DNA from: Bacteroidaceae bacterium
Lineage (GTDB): Bacteria > Bacteroidota > Bacteroidia > Bacteroidales > Bacteroidaceae
NCBI GenBank assembly: GCA_024682395.1
Contig: JAIKZH010000058.1
Coordinates: forward strand, 1-64,000
Direction of reading: 5' to 3'
Length of the DNA stretch: 64,000 nucleotides
The position numbers and the translations under genes are program-made. How positions within the stretch are numbered: the first letter of the stretch is position 1; each line of letters starts with the position of its first letter. Below the pieces are notes generated by a model. The model saw only the letters and a list, made by a program, of their open reading frames with translations. It did no database searches and had not been told where the DNA came from. This document shows positions 42,745 through 52,013 of the stretch, piece after piece.

Positions 42745-43804
42745 AAAGAAGATTATATTTTTTCTCATGTCTGCTGTAGGCGGTGCTGAACGAATGACGG
42801 TTACCTTTGCTAAACAGCTTGATGTTTCAAAATATGAAGTTGTATTTTATTTAATAGATTATAAAACAAATAGTGGAATTTTAGATTTTATTCCAAAGGC
42901 ATATAGAGTGTGCCATCTATCTAATTCATCTTTTGGCGTCAACCCAACTTCTGTTTGGCAATTTTACAAAGTTCTAAAAAAGGAAAAGCCCGACATTGTG
43001 TTTTCTTCGTTGATTAGCATCAATTTTAGACTTCTGCTGTGGAAACCATTATTTAGAAAGGTATGTTTTGTTGTAAGAAATAATACATATTTGAAGAAAA
43101 CCTCTATTTCTTTTATGCAAAAGATGCTTATGAGGTTTACTTATCCTAGGGCAAACTATATTATAACTCAAACCGATGAAATGAAGGATGAACTCGTTGA
43201 CTTATTACAACTTGATGCATCAAAGATACATGTTATTCAGAATCCTATTGATACACATACAATTGATGATAAGTTAAATAATTATATGCCTTTTATGAAT
43301 AGTCAGACAATAAACTACGTTGGCATAGGAAGATTTTCAAAAGGTAAAGCTTTCGACATTCTTGTAAAAGCATTTAACGTGGTGTGCCAAAAAGAGCCGA
43401 ATTCAGAGCTGTATATAGTCGGACGGTATGATGAGAAATCAAATTTTTATCTCAATCTTGTGGAGTTAATAGACAGGCTCAATTTGAAATCTAAGATTCA
43501 TATCGAAGGGTATTCTAATAATCCATACAAGTATATGAAGAATGCAGACTGTTTTGTACTGGCATCAAGAAGTGAGGGGCTTCCTAATGCATTGATTGAA
43601 GCACAATATATCGGAACACCCGCAGCAGCATGCACATGTATTCCAGTTATTGAAAGAATCGTGGATGATGGCAATACAGGGTATTTAGCTAAATCTGAAG
43701 ATTATGAAGGGTTAGCGCAAGCTATGTTAAAAGCAAGTAAACTGGGAAGAATAAAAAGCGTTTATCAGTCATCTTCTTTTGATAAGTTTTTAGAATTGTT
43801 GTAA
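42734..43804 (+). CDS. family 4 glycosyltransferase (1)
   Basis: 356 residues of GT-B fold: IIFFLMSAVGGAERMTVTFAK at the N-terminus, YVGIGRFSKGKAFDILVKAF in the middle and the nucleotide-sugar motif ADCFVLASRSEGLPNALIEAQ. It retains the usual E-x7-E pair in that last motif. It overlaps the preceding frame by 11 nt. Transfers a sugar in the cytoplasm. Confidence 0.9.
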   Translation: MKNRKKIIFFLMSAVGGAERMTVTFAKQLDVSKYEVVFYLIDYKTNSGILDFIPKAYRVCHLSNSSFGVNPTSVWQFYKVLKKEKPDIVFSSLISINFRLLLWKPLFRKVCFVVRNNTYLKKTSISFMQKMLMRFTYPRANYIITQTDEMKDELVDLLQLDASKIHVIQNPIDTHTIDDKLNNYMPFMNSQTINYVGIGRFSKGKAFDILVKAFNVVCQKEPNSELYIVGRYDEKSNFYLNLVELIDRLNLKSKIHIEGYSNNPYKYMKNADCFVLASRSEGLPNALIEAQYIGTPAAACTCIPVIERIVDDGNTGYLAKSEDYEGLAQAMLKASKLGRIKSVYQSSSFDKFLELL

Positions 43805-43816
43805 TTTCTATTATTC

Positions 43817-44743
43817 ATGACTGGCAAGCAAAAGAAAATTATCAAAGGGTGGATTACAAATCCGAAAAGTTTTGTGATATTTGTTTTCTCTCGGTGTGTC
43901 ACTCACTTAATAAAGGACGATGAGCGATATTTGAAGATGCTCTATCGGCTTGAAATGGGGGCAACACTAAATCTAAAGAATCCACAGACTTTTCAGGAGA
44001 AACTTCAATGGCTAAAGTTGTATAATCGCAAACCTGAATATTCAAAGATGGTAGATAAATACGAGGCAAAGAAGTATGTGGCATCAATTATTGGAGATGA
44101 ATACATTATCCCAACATTAGGAGTTTGGGATTCGTTCGATGATATTGATTTTTCTCAGTTACCAGATTGTTTTGTGTTGAAATGTACGCATGACTCGGGA
44201 CGCATAATTATTTGTAAATCAAAATCAACCTTCGATATTGATATTGCTCGTAAACGTATTAATAAAGCCATGCGAACAAATTATTATCTAAGGGGGCGCG
44301 AGTGGCCATACAAAGATGTTAAGCCAAGAATTATTGTGGAACAGTTTATGGAGGATTCTGGGAATTTAAAACATCCATTGGTCGACTACAAATTCTACTG
44401 TTTCAATGGAATCCCTAAATTCTGCCAAGTAATACAAAATCGTGACACAAAAGAAACAATAGATTTTTTTGATATGGATTGGCGACATCAAGAGTTTGTG
44501 GGTCTCAATAAAAAGGCTGTTCATGCTGTTCAAATGCCATCAAAACCCTATAATTTTAAGATAATGAAACGATTTGCTAATGAACTCTCCAAAGATATTC
44601 CTTTTTCACGCATTGACTTATACGAAATTAATAATAAAGTCTATTTTGGTGAAATCACATTGTTTCCAGCAAGTGGCTTTGGCGAATTTACACCCAATAA
44701 ATACAATGAGCAATTAGGTAACATGGTTTCTTTACCAAATTAG
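43817..44743 (+). CDS. TupA-like ATP-grasp protein
   Basis: 308 residues: NPQTFQEKLQWLKLYNRKPEYSKMVDKYEAKKYV, FVLKCTHDSGRIIICK, RIIVEQFMEDSG and VYFGEITLFPASGFGEFTP, the pattern of the TupA-like ATP-grasp family. TupA-type proteins build teichuronopeptide; in capsule loci they are thought to attach amino acids or similar groups to sugars through an amide bond. The metal-binding ExT/N motif (GEITLFPASG) is intact. Confidence 0.85.
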   Translation: MTGKQKKIIKGWITNPKSFVIFVFSRCVTHLIKDDERYLKMLYRLEMGATLNLKNPQTFQEKLQWLKLYNRKPEYSKMVDKYEAKKYVASIIGDEYIIPTLGVWDSFDDIDFSQLPDCFVLKCTHDSGRIIICKSKSTFDIDIARKRINKAMRTNYYLRGREWPYKDVKPRIIVEQFMEDSGNLKHPLVDYKFYCFNGIPKFCQVIQNRDTKETIDFFDMDWRHQEFVGLNKKAVHAVQMPSKPYNFKIMKRFANELSKDIPFSRIDLYEINNKVYFGEITLFPASGFGEFTPNKYNEQLGNMVSLPN

Positions 44744-44753
44744 AGGATTCCAT

Positions 44754-45452
44754 ATGAACAAATATCAATTGAGACAAATCTTGAATCGAATTCCTATGTG
44801 TGCATGGATAATGAACAAGAGGGAGTTATTTAATAAATGGCGTTTTTACCAAAAAAGAAAACCATATATATCAGAATTACATGAATTATTAGATAATACA
44901 TCTATCATAAGTAGTAATTGTTTTGCTGGTCGTGTGATGCAAGACCTGAAAATGGAATATAACAGTCCGACGCTGGGACTATGGATGATGCCTGATGATT
45001 TTGCGGAGTTTTGTGGCAATCTAAAACATTATTTAAAAGCAGATATAAAGATTGTGGAACACTCAAAGAATGAATTAGGTGAATATAAAATGACACATCC
45101 ACCTAAGCATCCATATCCAGTGGGATGGATTGATGGAAAATTGGAAGTACACTTTCTGCATTACCACACACCAGAAGACGCGATTAGTAAATGGAAAAGA
45201 AGAGCAGAAAGGGTGAACTACGACAATCTATTATTAATAGGCTCTGAACAAAATGGATGTACTGAAAAAGACGTGAAGGCGTTTGATGATATTCCATATA
45301 AAAGAAAATTATATTTCTGTTCAAAGCCCTATCCATATAAAAGTACTATTTATATCAAGGAATTTGCAAAAATTGGCCATGCAGGTGATCCATATAAACA
45401 AGGACATATTTATTATAAATATTTAGTGAATTGGTTAAAATCAAATAGATGA
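44754..45452 (+). CDS. DUF1919-family exopolysaccharide protein
   Basis: 232 residues: TSIISSNCFAGRVMQDLKMEY, SPTLGLWMMPDDFAEFCGNL, YPVGWIDGKLEVHFLHYHT and WKRRAERVNYDNLLLIGSEQ. These match DUF1919, found mainly in exopolysaccharide gene clusters; a transferase or modifying role is assumed but not shown. It overlaps the next gene by 4 nt. Confidence 0.82.
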   Translation: MNKYQLRQILNRIPMCAWIMNKRELFNKWRFYQKRKPYISELHELLDNTSIISSNCFAGRVMQDLKMEYNSPTLGLWMMPDDFAEFCGNLKHYLKADIKIVEHSKNELGEYKMTHPPKHPYPVGWIDGKLEVHFLHYHTPEDAISKWKRRAERVNYDNLLLIGSEQNGCTEKDVKAFDDIPYKRKLYFCSKPYPYKSTIYIKEFAKIGHAGDPYKQGHIYYKYLVNWLKSNR

Positions 45453-46522
45453 AGATATTTATGCTTATCAAAAAGCTTCGTTATAGTGGAGCTTATAAAA
45501 TGTTCTTATGGGTGGCTAAATCTCTTGCAGAAAAAGGACATGATGTTACAATATTTACCTATATGAAAAATGATATTACAGAATTATCATATAATATCAG
45601 ATGGATTCAGGTGGACTTGGAAAATGCTTCTCTCTTCAGGAAGGTGACAGAGACAAAACAGTGGATGAAAAAAACCGGTGCAGACATCTCAATCTCGTTC
45701 CTTCTTGATGCAAATATCATCAACACCTTGGCATGTGTTGGAACGAAGACAAAATCTATCATTTGTGAAAGGAATGATCCATTTAAGCCACACTATTATA
45801 AGTTGAAACTTACCAAACCATTGTTTAGACTTGCTGACGGAGCTGTATTTCAGTTGCCAAAGGTTTCTGAATATTATTCGATGGTGAAGGGACCAACGGC
45901 AGTTATTCCTAATCCAGTGGTGGCTAAAACTGAGAAATTTGAACTCCTGCCAATAGAACAACGTAAAAATGTAATTGTATCCTTAGGACGGTTAGATATT
46001 TTCCAAAAACGTCAGGATATACTTATCAAAGCTTTTGCAAAATTTTTAAAAGGACATCCAGATTATAGACTTGAGTTATATGGAGATGGGCCTGATGAAG
46101 GTAAGCTTAAAGAGTTGGTGGTTATGTTAGGTTTATCAGATAGTGTTATATTTGGTGGAATTACCAATCATTCACTTCAAATCCTTAATAAGGCAAAATT
46201 CTTTGTATTGTCTTCCGATTTTGAGGGTATCCCTAATGCATTATTGGAAGCAATGTCTATCGGATTACCTTGTATTTCTACTAAATGCAGGCCTGGAGGT
46301 GCCGAGTATTTAATTCAAGATGGAGTTAATGGATTACTCATTGAAGCTGGCAATGTAGATGCTTTGTGTCAATCTATGAATAAGATTGCAGATACTGGCA
46401 TTGGTGATATTATTGGGAATAATGCAAAGACCATATCTAATCGATTCTCAGAAGAAAGAATTGCAGATATGTGGTGTGAATATATTAAGAATTTTCAGAA
46501 AAATAACCTATGCCGCAATTAG
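45449..46522 (+). CDS. family 4 glycosyltransferase (2)
   Basis: 357 residues, GT-B fold: MLIKKLRYSGAYKMFLWVAKSL near the N-terminus, VIVSLGRLDIFQKRQDILIKAF and FFVLSSDFEGIPNALLEAMSIGLPCISTKC. The Glu pair of the retaining GT4 site is kept. Its end overlaps the next iron-sulfur protein by 13 nt. Confidence 0.9.
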   Translation: MKIFMLIKKLRYSGAYKMFLWVAKSLAEKGHDVTIFTYMKNDITELSYNIRWIQVDLENASLFRKVTETKQWMKKTGADISISFLLDANIINTLACVGTKTKSIICERNDPFKPHYYKLKLTKPLFRLADGAVFQLPKVSEYYSMVKGPTAVIPNPVVAKTEKFELLPIEQRKNVIVSLGRLDIFQKRQDILIKAFAKFLKGHPDYRLELYGDGPDEGKLKELVVMLGLSDSVIFGGITNHSLQILNKAKFFVLSSDFEGIPNALLEAMSIGLPCISTKCRPGGAEYLIQDGVNGLLIEAGNVDALCQSMNKIADTGIGDIIGNNAKTISNRFSEERIADMWCEYIKNFQKNNLCRN

Positions 46523-47706
46523 CAATACATGAGGATTGCACAGGGTGCATGGCATGTTACAATTCTTGTAGCCATGAGGCAATAGAGATTACCAAGGACG
46601 ATGAGGGATTCTCGCAACCAGTGGTCATAGAGGACAAATGCGTGAAATGTAATCTTTGTGAGATGAGTTGTCCAATAGTGAATCCTCTAGAAGAAAAGGA
46701 GTTCCAACCTCATGCTTATGCAGCATGGCATGAGGAGGATCGTAGTGTGAGTTCCAGCGGAGGAGCATTTTCTGCTTTTGCACGAAAGGTGCTGGCAGAA
46801 GGTGGTATTGTTGTTGGAGCTGCATTCGACAAAGCCTTACATCTGCGTCATACAGCTGTTAATCGTATAGAAGGGTTAGAATCTCTGCGAGGCAGTAAGT
46901 ATGTGCAAAGTGAAATAGAGGATACATTCAGGACTATAAGGAAGTATTTACAAGATGGTCGTAAGGTGTTGTTTTGCGGAACGCCTTGTCAAGTCGCAGG
47001 TTTGCATGGATTCCTAAGAAAGGACTATGACAAGTTGTTGACTGCTGACTTAGTATGTCATGGTGTGCCATCAGACAAGGTCTTTCAGAATTACTTAAAA
47101 AAACTAAAAAATAGACTCTGCACAGCCAAGGACGAGCTATACATTGAGAAATACGAATTTAGACATAGAGATGGATGGGGTATTTCCCCCTCCATCTCTA
47201 CGTCTAATAATTGCCAACTGCTCTATGGAGTAGATGCACTTTATATGGAAGCTTTTGATAAGAATGCTTTATTTAGAAAAAGTTGCTACCACTGTCCTTT
47301 TGCGAAGATTCCAAGAGTAGGTGATGTAACGCTAGCTGATTTCTGGGGACTAGGTCGACATGGGAAAAAGTTTAAACACAGCGTAACAAAAGGAGTATCA
47401 TTAATCTTAGTGAACACAGAAAAAGGTAATTCTGCTCTAAAGAATTTAGATAACACATTTATTGAAGAAAGAAACATAGAAGAGGCTTTGATTGAAAATC
47501 ACAACCTAATAGGAGCCTCTAAACGACATGCAAAAAGAGAAGACATCATCAAAGCCTTCTTAGACGAGCGTAAAAATTTAGATGATATTGACAGACAATA
47601 TCACTTGGTAGACCATAGCGTTAAAGGGATGATAAAAATGTGGTTGCAAAAATTAGGGCTTTTTAAACCAATTAAGGCATTATATAATTGGTATAAATCG
47701 TTATGA
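46510..47706 (+). CDS. F420H2-dehydrogenase beta-subunit-like iron-sulfur protein (2)
   Basis: 398 residues. CTGCMACYNSCSHEAI and CVKCNLCEMSCP are two ferredoxin-type clusters; GTPCQVAGLHGFLRKD, DLVCHGVPSDKVF and CYHCPFAKIPRVGDVTLADFWG belong to the FrhB_FdhB domain. As in the first pair, the stop overlaps the start of a pyruvyl transferase by 4 nt. The recurring coupling implies the two proteins act together. Confidence 0.87.
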   Translation: MPQLAIHEDCTGCMACYNSCSHEAIEITKDDEGFSQPVVIEDKCVKCNLCEMSCPIVNPLEEKEFQPHAYAAWHEEDRSVSSSGGAFSAFARKVLAEGGIVVGAAFDKALHLRHTAVNRIEGLESLRGSKYVQSEIEDTFRTIRKYLQDGRKVLFCGTPCQVAGLHGFLRKDYDKLLTADLVCHGVPSDKVFQNYLKKLKNRLCTAKDELYIEKYEFRHRDGWGISPSISTSNNCQLLYGVDALYMEAFDKNALFRKSCYHCPFAKIPRVGDVTLADFWGLGRHGKKFKHSVTKGVSLILVNTEKGNSALKNLDNTFIEERNIEEALIENHNLIGASKRHAKREDIIKAFLDERKNLDDIDRQYHLVDHSVKGMIKMWLQKLGLFKPIKALYNWYKSL

Positions 47707-48776
47707 AGATAGGAATACTTTCGATGCAGGAGGTGAAGAACTATGGTTCGTATCTTCAGGCATTTTCATTAAAAAAGAATATTGAGGCATTGGGACATGA
47801 ATGCGATTTCGTAAACATCGTACCAGGGCGACAGATAGGTGCCTATAAGCAAGGGCGATTTCATAAGTTGAAACTGCTTGTTGAAAGATTATGGGGATGG
47901 GACTTCGTGAAGAGATTCATGACTATTTGGCAATTTCAAACGAGATTTTCAAAAGAATTTCTTCCATATCTTGGTGTGAAGGAAGGCCCCACTATTGATT
48001 ATCATGACATCGTCGTGATAGGCAGTGATGAGGTGTTCAATTGTGTTCAGAAAACATGGTTTGGATTTTCACCCCAGTTATATGGTGAAGGGCTGAATGC
48101 TAATAAAGTAATCAGTTATGCGGCATCATTTGGATCTACAACTGTAGAGAAACTGCAAAAACTTGCTATAAAAGATGAGATTGCAAGGATGCTTAACAAA
48201 CTAAATCAGATTTCAGTAAGAGATGAAAACAGCAAAAAAACTATTACGGCTCTTATAGGCCGAGAACCTGAGATGCATGTAGATCCTGTACTAATATATG
48301 ATTATTCTGAATATGTACCCCAAGAAATACATCAAAGTGATTATATTATAGTATATAGCTATCCTAATAGAATCTCAGACGTAAATGAAATTTCAGCCAT
48401 ACAAAAGTTCGCAAAGAAAAAGGGGCTGAGGTTGGTGTCAATAGGCCATTATTTCCCATGGTGCGATGATGTAGTAGTTCCTACACCCTTTGAAGTGTTG
48501 GCATGGTTCAGAGATGCAGCTTATATCGTGACAGATACCTTCCATGGGAGCATCTTCTCCATCAAATATAACAAAAAGTTCTGCACAATAATTAGGGAAA
48601 TGAATAATCAGAAACTAACATGGTTACTGAAGCAGTTTGGGCTAGAAAGCAGAATAATTACAGATTTATATCTGTTGGAAAATACTATGGAAGCAGAGAT
48701 AGATTATCAGCCCGTGAATGAGAAAATAGTTTTAGAAACTGCAAGATCAATGGCGTATTTGAAAGAAAACATATAA
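47703..48776 (+). CDS. polysaccharide pyruvyl transferase family protein (3)
   Basis: 357 residues: GILSMQEVKNYGSYLQAFSL, VVIGSDEVFNCVQKTWFGF, ISYAASFGSTTVEKL, QISVRDENSKKTI, MHVDPVLIYDYS and IVTDTFHGSIFSIKYNKKFC. The sequence differs clearly from members 1 and 2, so the three probably act on different acceptors. A 156-nt gap follows. Confidence 0.88.
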   Translation: MKIGILSMQEVKNYGSYLQAFSLKKNIEALGHECDFVNIVPGRQIGAYKQGRFHKLKLLVERLWGWDFVKRFMTIWQFQTRFSKEFLPYLGVKEGPTIDYHDIVVIGSDEVFNCVQKTWFGFSPQLYGEGLNANKVISYAASFGSTTVEKLQKLAIKDEIARMLNKLNQISVRDENSKKTITALIGREPEMHVDPVLIYDYSEYVPQEIHQSDYIIVYSYPNRISDVNEISAIQKFAKKKGLRLVSIGHYFPWCDDVVVPTPFEVLAWFRDAAYIVTDTFHGSIFSIKYNKKFCTIIREMNNQKLTWLLKQFGLESRIITDLYLLENTMEAEIDYQPVNEKIVLETARSMAYLKENI

Positions 48777-48932
48777 TAAAAGCAAAGAATATCTGTTCGC
48801 AAATATGCCTTTTATATTTTAATTATGATGGGGTATAAGTCATAATGACATAAAGATCTCAATTTGTATTGATATTCTAGAAAAACACAGAAATATTGAG
48901 ATGAGCATCCATGAAATAAACAGAATCAAACA

Positions 48933-49646
48933 ATGAAATCAATCTTAACGAAGAAAATCATTGATACAGAAACAAAACCTTTTGAATTGATATTAAACGA
49001 TAAAGGGAAGATTTATACGTTTCTGAATCCTGTATCATACCTTGAGGCATTGAAAAACAAAGAGTTGTTCAAACAATTTGATGGTATCTATGCCGATGGC
49101 TCAATATTAGCTACGGCTATCAATATCATGTATGGTGAAAAGGTGACGCGTAGAAGTTTTGATATGACTTGGGTGGCACCAAAACTAATGGAACACGTAC
49201 AAAAGGAACATAAGACACTTTATATTATAGGCTCACAACAGAAGTCGGTAGAAAAAGCTGTAGATGTATTCAAGAAAATGTATGAAGGGATAAACATCAT
49301 TGGTTACAGAAATGGTTATCTTGTAAGTGAAGAAGAAAAGGATGAAGAAGCAAAAAATATAGCCAAACTTAATCCAGACTTTGTGATTGTTGGCATGGGA
49401 ATTATTACTCAAGAAGATTTTCTGATAAAGGTTATGAATGCAGGTTATCAAGGCATAGGATTTACTTGTGGCGGTTTTATTCATCAAACTGCCATGAACG
49501 AAATACACTATTATCCTAAATGGATCAACAGAATGAACATTCGTTTCCTTTATAGAATGTGGAAAGAGCCACACACAAGAATACGATACATTAAAGCTGG
49601 TATTATCTTCCCTACTCGATTTATGTGGGAAAAGTTCTTTGGATAA
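48933..49646 (+). CDS. WecG/TagA/CpsF family glycosyltransferase (1)
   Basis: 237 residues of GT26: FDGIYADGSILATAINIMYG, TRRSFDMTWVAPKLME, LYIIGSQQKSVEKAV, PDFVIVGMGIITQEDFLIKV, and NIRFLYRMWKEPHTRI. Members add N-acetylmannosaminuronate or related sugars to lipid-linked intermediates. The usual PKQE motif in GMTAPKQE reads GMGIITQED here, so activity may be altered. A second member with the normal motif lies 268 nt downstream. Confidence 0.82.
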   Translation: MKSILTKKIIDTETKPFELILNDKGKIYTFLNPVSYLEALKNKELFKQFDGIYADGSILATAINIMYGEKVTRRSFDMTWVAPKLMEHVQKEHKTLYIIGSQQKSVEKAVDVFKKMYEGINIIGYRNGYLVSEEEKDEEAKNIAKLNPDFVIVGMGIITQEDFLIKVMNAGYQGIGFTCGGFIHQTAMNEIHYYPKWINRMNIRFLYRMWKEPHTRIRYIKAGIIFPTRFMWEKFFG

Positions 49647-49664
49647 AAGTTTCACCTTGATTCG

Positions 49665-49913
49665 TAGCCCCTGAGAATATTGGAGGATTGTATTATAGTG
49701 GAAGTATATGTAGTGTAAAGTTCTGATAATATGGGCGACTTTGTTGCAAGTAATAATTGACAATTGATAATTATGGCATAATCAATGAATCTGATAAACG
49801 ACTAATCAATTAAACGAGGAATCGAATTAGGGGGAATTGAATCAGAAGCAACACTAATTTTCAATTATCAATTGCGCTTCAGTGCCACGATTATCAATTA
49901 CAAACGAATTAAT
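49665..49913. repeat. intergenic repeat block between the two GT26 genes
   Basis: AATTGACAATTGATAATTATGG, repeated AATCAATTAAACGAGGAATCG units and AATTATCAATTGCG strings, the same family as elsewhere. No gene. Confidence 0.6.
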
Positions 49914-50648
49914 ATGTTAAGGCTTAAGAATTTATCAATAGTAGAATCAAAGGAAGAACTAAGGAAGATTCCTGAGGGTAAGGTTCTGATAAATACCATA
50001 TACGCGTATTCGTATGTGGTAGCACAAAAAGATACATTCTTTGCTGATGCACTGCGTAATTGTGATTACCTCATGCCCGACGGAGCAAGTATTGTTAAGG
50101 CATGCAGATGGTTAAATGCAAAGTGTCAACCACAAGAGAGGATTCCGGGTTGGGATTTGTTTATGACAGAAATGCAGGCTCTTAATAATAAAGCAAAGAG
50201 AGCACGGGTGATGTTCCTCGGTTCAAACGAGGATGTGCTGACACGAATCCGTGAACGTGTTGCAGTGGATTTTCCTTCTTTGGATGTGGTGACTTATTCC
50301 CCACCCTACAAGAAGGATTTTTCTGATGATGACAATCTGAAAATGATACAGGCTATTAATGAAACGAATCCGGATTTACTATGGATTGGAATGACTGCAC
50401 CAAAACAGGAAAAATGGACTTACAAACATTGGGATAAACTTAATATCCATTGCCATGTGGGTACAATCGGAGCTGTATTTGATTTTTATGCAGGAACAAG
50501 TAAAAGAGCGCCACTATGGTGGCAAAATCACTCTCTGGAATGGTTATACCGTTTAATTCAAGAACCACAAAGGATGTGGAAACGTTACCTCATTGGTAAC
50601 CCATTGTTTATCTGGAATATAATGAAAGAGGCAATAAGTCATAATTGA
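49914..50648 (+). CDS. WecG/TagA/CpsF family glycosyltransferase (2)
   Basis: 244 residues of GT26 with all typical motifs: NCDYLMPDGASIVKACRWLN, RIPGWDLFMTEMQAL, VMFLGSNEDVLTRIRER, PDLLWIGMTAPKQEKW, VGTIGAVFDFYAGTSKRAP and LEWLYRLIQEPQRMWKRY. Bacteroidales capsule operons often end with such a gene. The start at MLRLKNLSI is preferred over 49872, which lies in the repeat. It is the last gene of the locus. Confidence 0.9.
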   Translation: MLRLKNLSIVESKEELRKIPEGKVLINTIYAYSYVVAQKDTFFADALRNCDYLMPDGASIVKACRWLNAKCQPQERIPGWDLFMTEMQALNNKAKRARVMFLGSNEDVLTRIRERVAVDFPSLDVVTYSPPYKKDFSDDDNLKMIQAINETNPDLLWIGMTAPKQEKWTYKHWDKLNIHCHVGTIGAVFDFYAGTSKRAPLWWQNHSLEWLYRLIQEPQRMWKRYLIGNPLFIWNIMKEAISHN

Positions 50649-50870
50649 TAATCAGGCAACGGAGTTGAAATTGATAATTAATAATTGATAATTGATAATT
50701 ATTTCGTAACACCTGAGGATATTGCTTTGCAATATTGATTCTTTTTATAACTTCGTTAGAAATCTTAAGCTCTAAAGAGCTAGAAATCTATATGGAGGAA
50801 ATCTTGGGCTCTACGAGCCAGAAATTTGGCAACGGAGTTGAAATTGAGAATTGAAAATAAGAGTTTTATT
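50649..50870. repeat. intergenic repeat block
   Basis: GGCAACGGAGTTGAAATTGAT, CTGAGGATATTGCTTTGCAAT, AAATCTTAAGCTCTAAAGAGC and similar units; an inverted relative of the block at 21189-21460. No gene. Confidence 0.65.
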
Positions 50871-50920
50871 TGGTTATTACAATAATTATTTTTAGATTTG
50901 CTGATAAACTAAAATAAGAT

Positions 50921-51130
50921 ATGAATAAAATACGCTACATAAACATGTGTATAGTGGAGTTTGGCAAACATTTTGGCATGACTTCATTATTAGCTTACAG
51001 GTATTTAAAGAAATATAATGGTCTTGCATATCTTGATAAATATTATGAAGCAGAACATCAACAGTCGTTAAGTGATACCATACGAGGATTGAAAAATTAT
51101 TGTAAACGATATGGAGGGTCTATAGGATGA
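50921..51130 (+). CDS. DUF3791-family small protein (putative antitoxin)
   Basis: 69 residues: YINMCIVEFGKHFGMTSLLAYRYLKKYNGLAYLDKYYEAEHQ, the DUF3791 pattern. It overlaps the DUF3990 gene by 4 nt. Small DUF3791 proteins are regularly encoded directly in front of DUF3990 proteins, which suggests a toxin-antitoxin-like pair with this as the protective partner. Confidence 0.72.
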   Translation: MNKIRYINMCIVEFGKHFGMTSLLAYRYLKKYNGLAYLDKYYEAEHQQSLSDTIRGLKNYCKRYGGSIG

Positions 51131-51615
51131 AGTTATATCATGGAACAAATATAGATTTTTCAAGGATTCTACTTTCAAAATGTAAGCCCAACAAAGATTT
51201 TGGTTGTGGTTTTTATCTAACGAATATCCGTTCTCAGGCTCAAGAGATGGCAATTAGACGTACAGAGTTTATGGGAAATGGTACACCTATTGTACAAGAA
51301 TATCTGTTTGATGAAAATCTACTAAATTCATCAGACCTTAAAGTTAAGATCTTTGATGGTGTAAGTAAGGAATGGGCTGAATTCATACTGATGAATCGCA
51401 AGGCACGAGGTAAAAAACTACACGATTACGATATTGTTGTTGGTCCTGTTGCTGACGATGGTGTAGTATATCAGTTGAACCTATATATGCAACGACTGAT
51501 TACACTTGATGATCTTGTTAGAGAACTTACCTATAAGCATTTAAATAATCAATACTTCTTTGGCTCAGAGAAGGCAATTAATACACTAAAAAGAGATGAA
51601 ACTAAGCAAAAATAA
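51127..51615 (+). CDS. DUF3990-family protein (putative ADP-ribosyltransferase-like toxin)
   Basis: 162 residues. The N-terminus MKLYHGTNIDFSRILLSKCK and FGCGFYLTNIRSQAQEMA follow the H..Y pattern of ADP-ribosyltransferase folds; YDIVVGPVADDGVVYQLNLY is a DUF3990 signature. It lies between two small helical proteins with overlapping ends. If it is an active enzyme it would modify a cell target with ADP-ribose, but the third catalytic residue cannot be assigned by eye. Confidence 0.72.
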   Translation: MKLYHGTNIDFSRILLSKCKPNKDFGCGFYLTNIRSQAQEMAIRRTEFMGNGTPIVQEYLFDENLLNSSDLKVKIFDGVSKEWAEFILMNRKARGKKLHDYDIVVGPVADDGVVYQLNLYMQRLITLDDLVRELTYKHLNNQYFFGSEKAINTLKRDETKQK

Positions 51616-51832
51616 ATACCAGTTTATCGTAAACAACGATGTGGAACTATTAGTAAGTTTTCTTCAAGAGGATAAATCTATGACACTTCTTGAGGCTTTT
51701 GATATAGTTTATTCTTCTGCAATCTATGAAAAACTTATAAACCCAAACACTGGATTATACTTGCAAAGTGCAGAATATATATATGATTATCTTAAAGAAG
51801 AAATGGGTGGCAGAACCACGATTGAGAATTAG
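51596..51832 (+). CDS. small helical protein of the DUF3990 cluster
   Basis: 78 residues: YQFIVNNDVELLVSFLQEDKSM, EAFDIVYSSAIYEKLINPNTGLYLQSAEYIYDYLKEE. Proteins of this type often follow DUF3990 genes in Bacteroidota. It starts 20 nt inside the previous gene. It could be part of the antitoxin or a substrate adaptor. Confidence 0.62.
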   Translation: MKLSKNKYQFIVNNDVELLVSFLQEDKSMTLLEAFDIVYSSAIYEKLINPNTGLYLQSAEYIYDYLKEEMGGRTTIEN

Positions 51833-51980
51833 GCAACGGAGTTGCAATTAATAATTGACAATTGATAATCGTGGCGAATGAGCGCAATTGAAAGTTAAAA
51901 ATTGAAAATTGAAAGTTGACGTTTCACCTGATAACTTCAACCTTTATCATCAGGGAAAACGAAATAATTATGAATTATCA
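51833..51980. repeat. intergenic repeat block
   Basis: GGCAACGGAGTTGCAATTAAT, AATTGACAATTGATAATCGTGG and AATTGAAAGTTGACG units of the window-wide family. Confidence 0.6.
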
Positions 51981-51987
51981 ATTAATA

Positions 51988-52013
51988 AATAACGGCGCAT
52001 GTGCGCCGTTATT
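51988..52013. terminator. bidirectional terminator palindrome
   Basis: AAATAACGGCGCA and TGCGCCGTTATTT form a long perfect GC-rich stem with flanking A/T runs, directly after the minus-strand gene at 52013. Confidence 0.8.
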
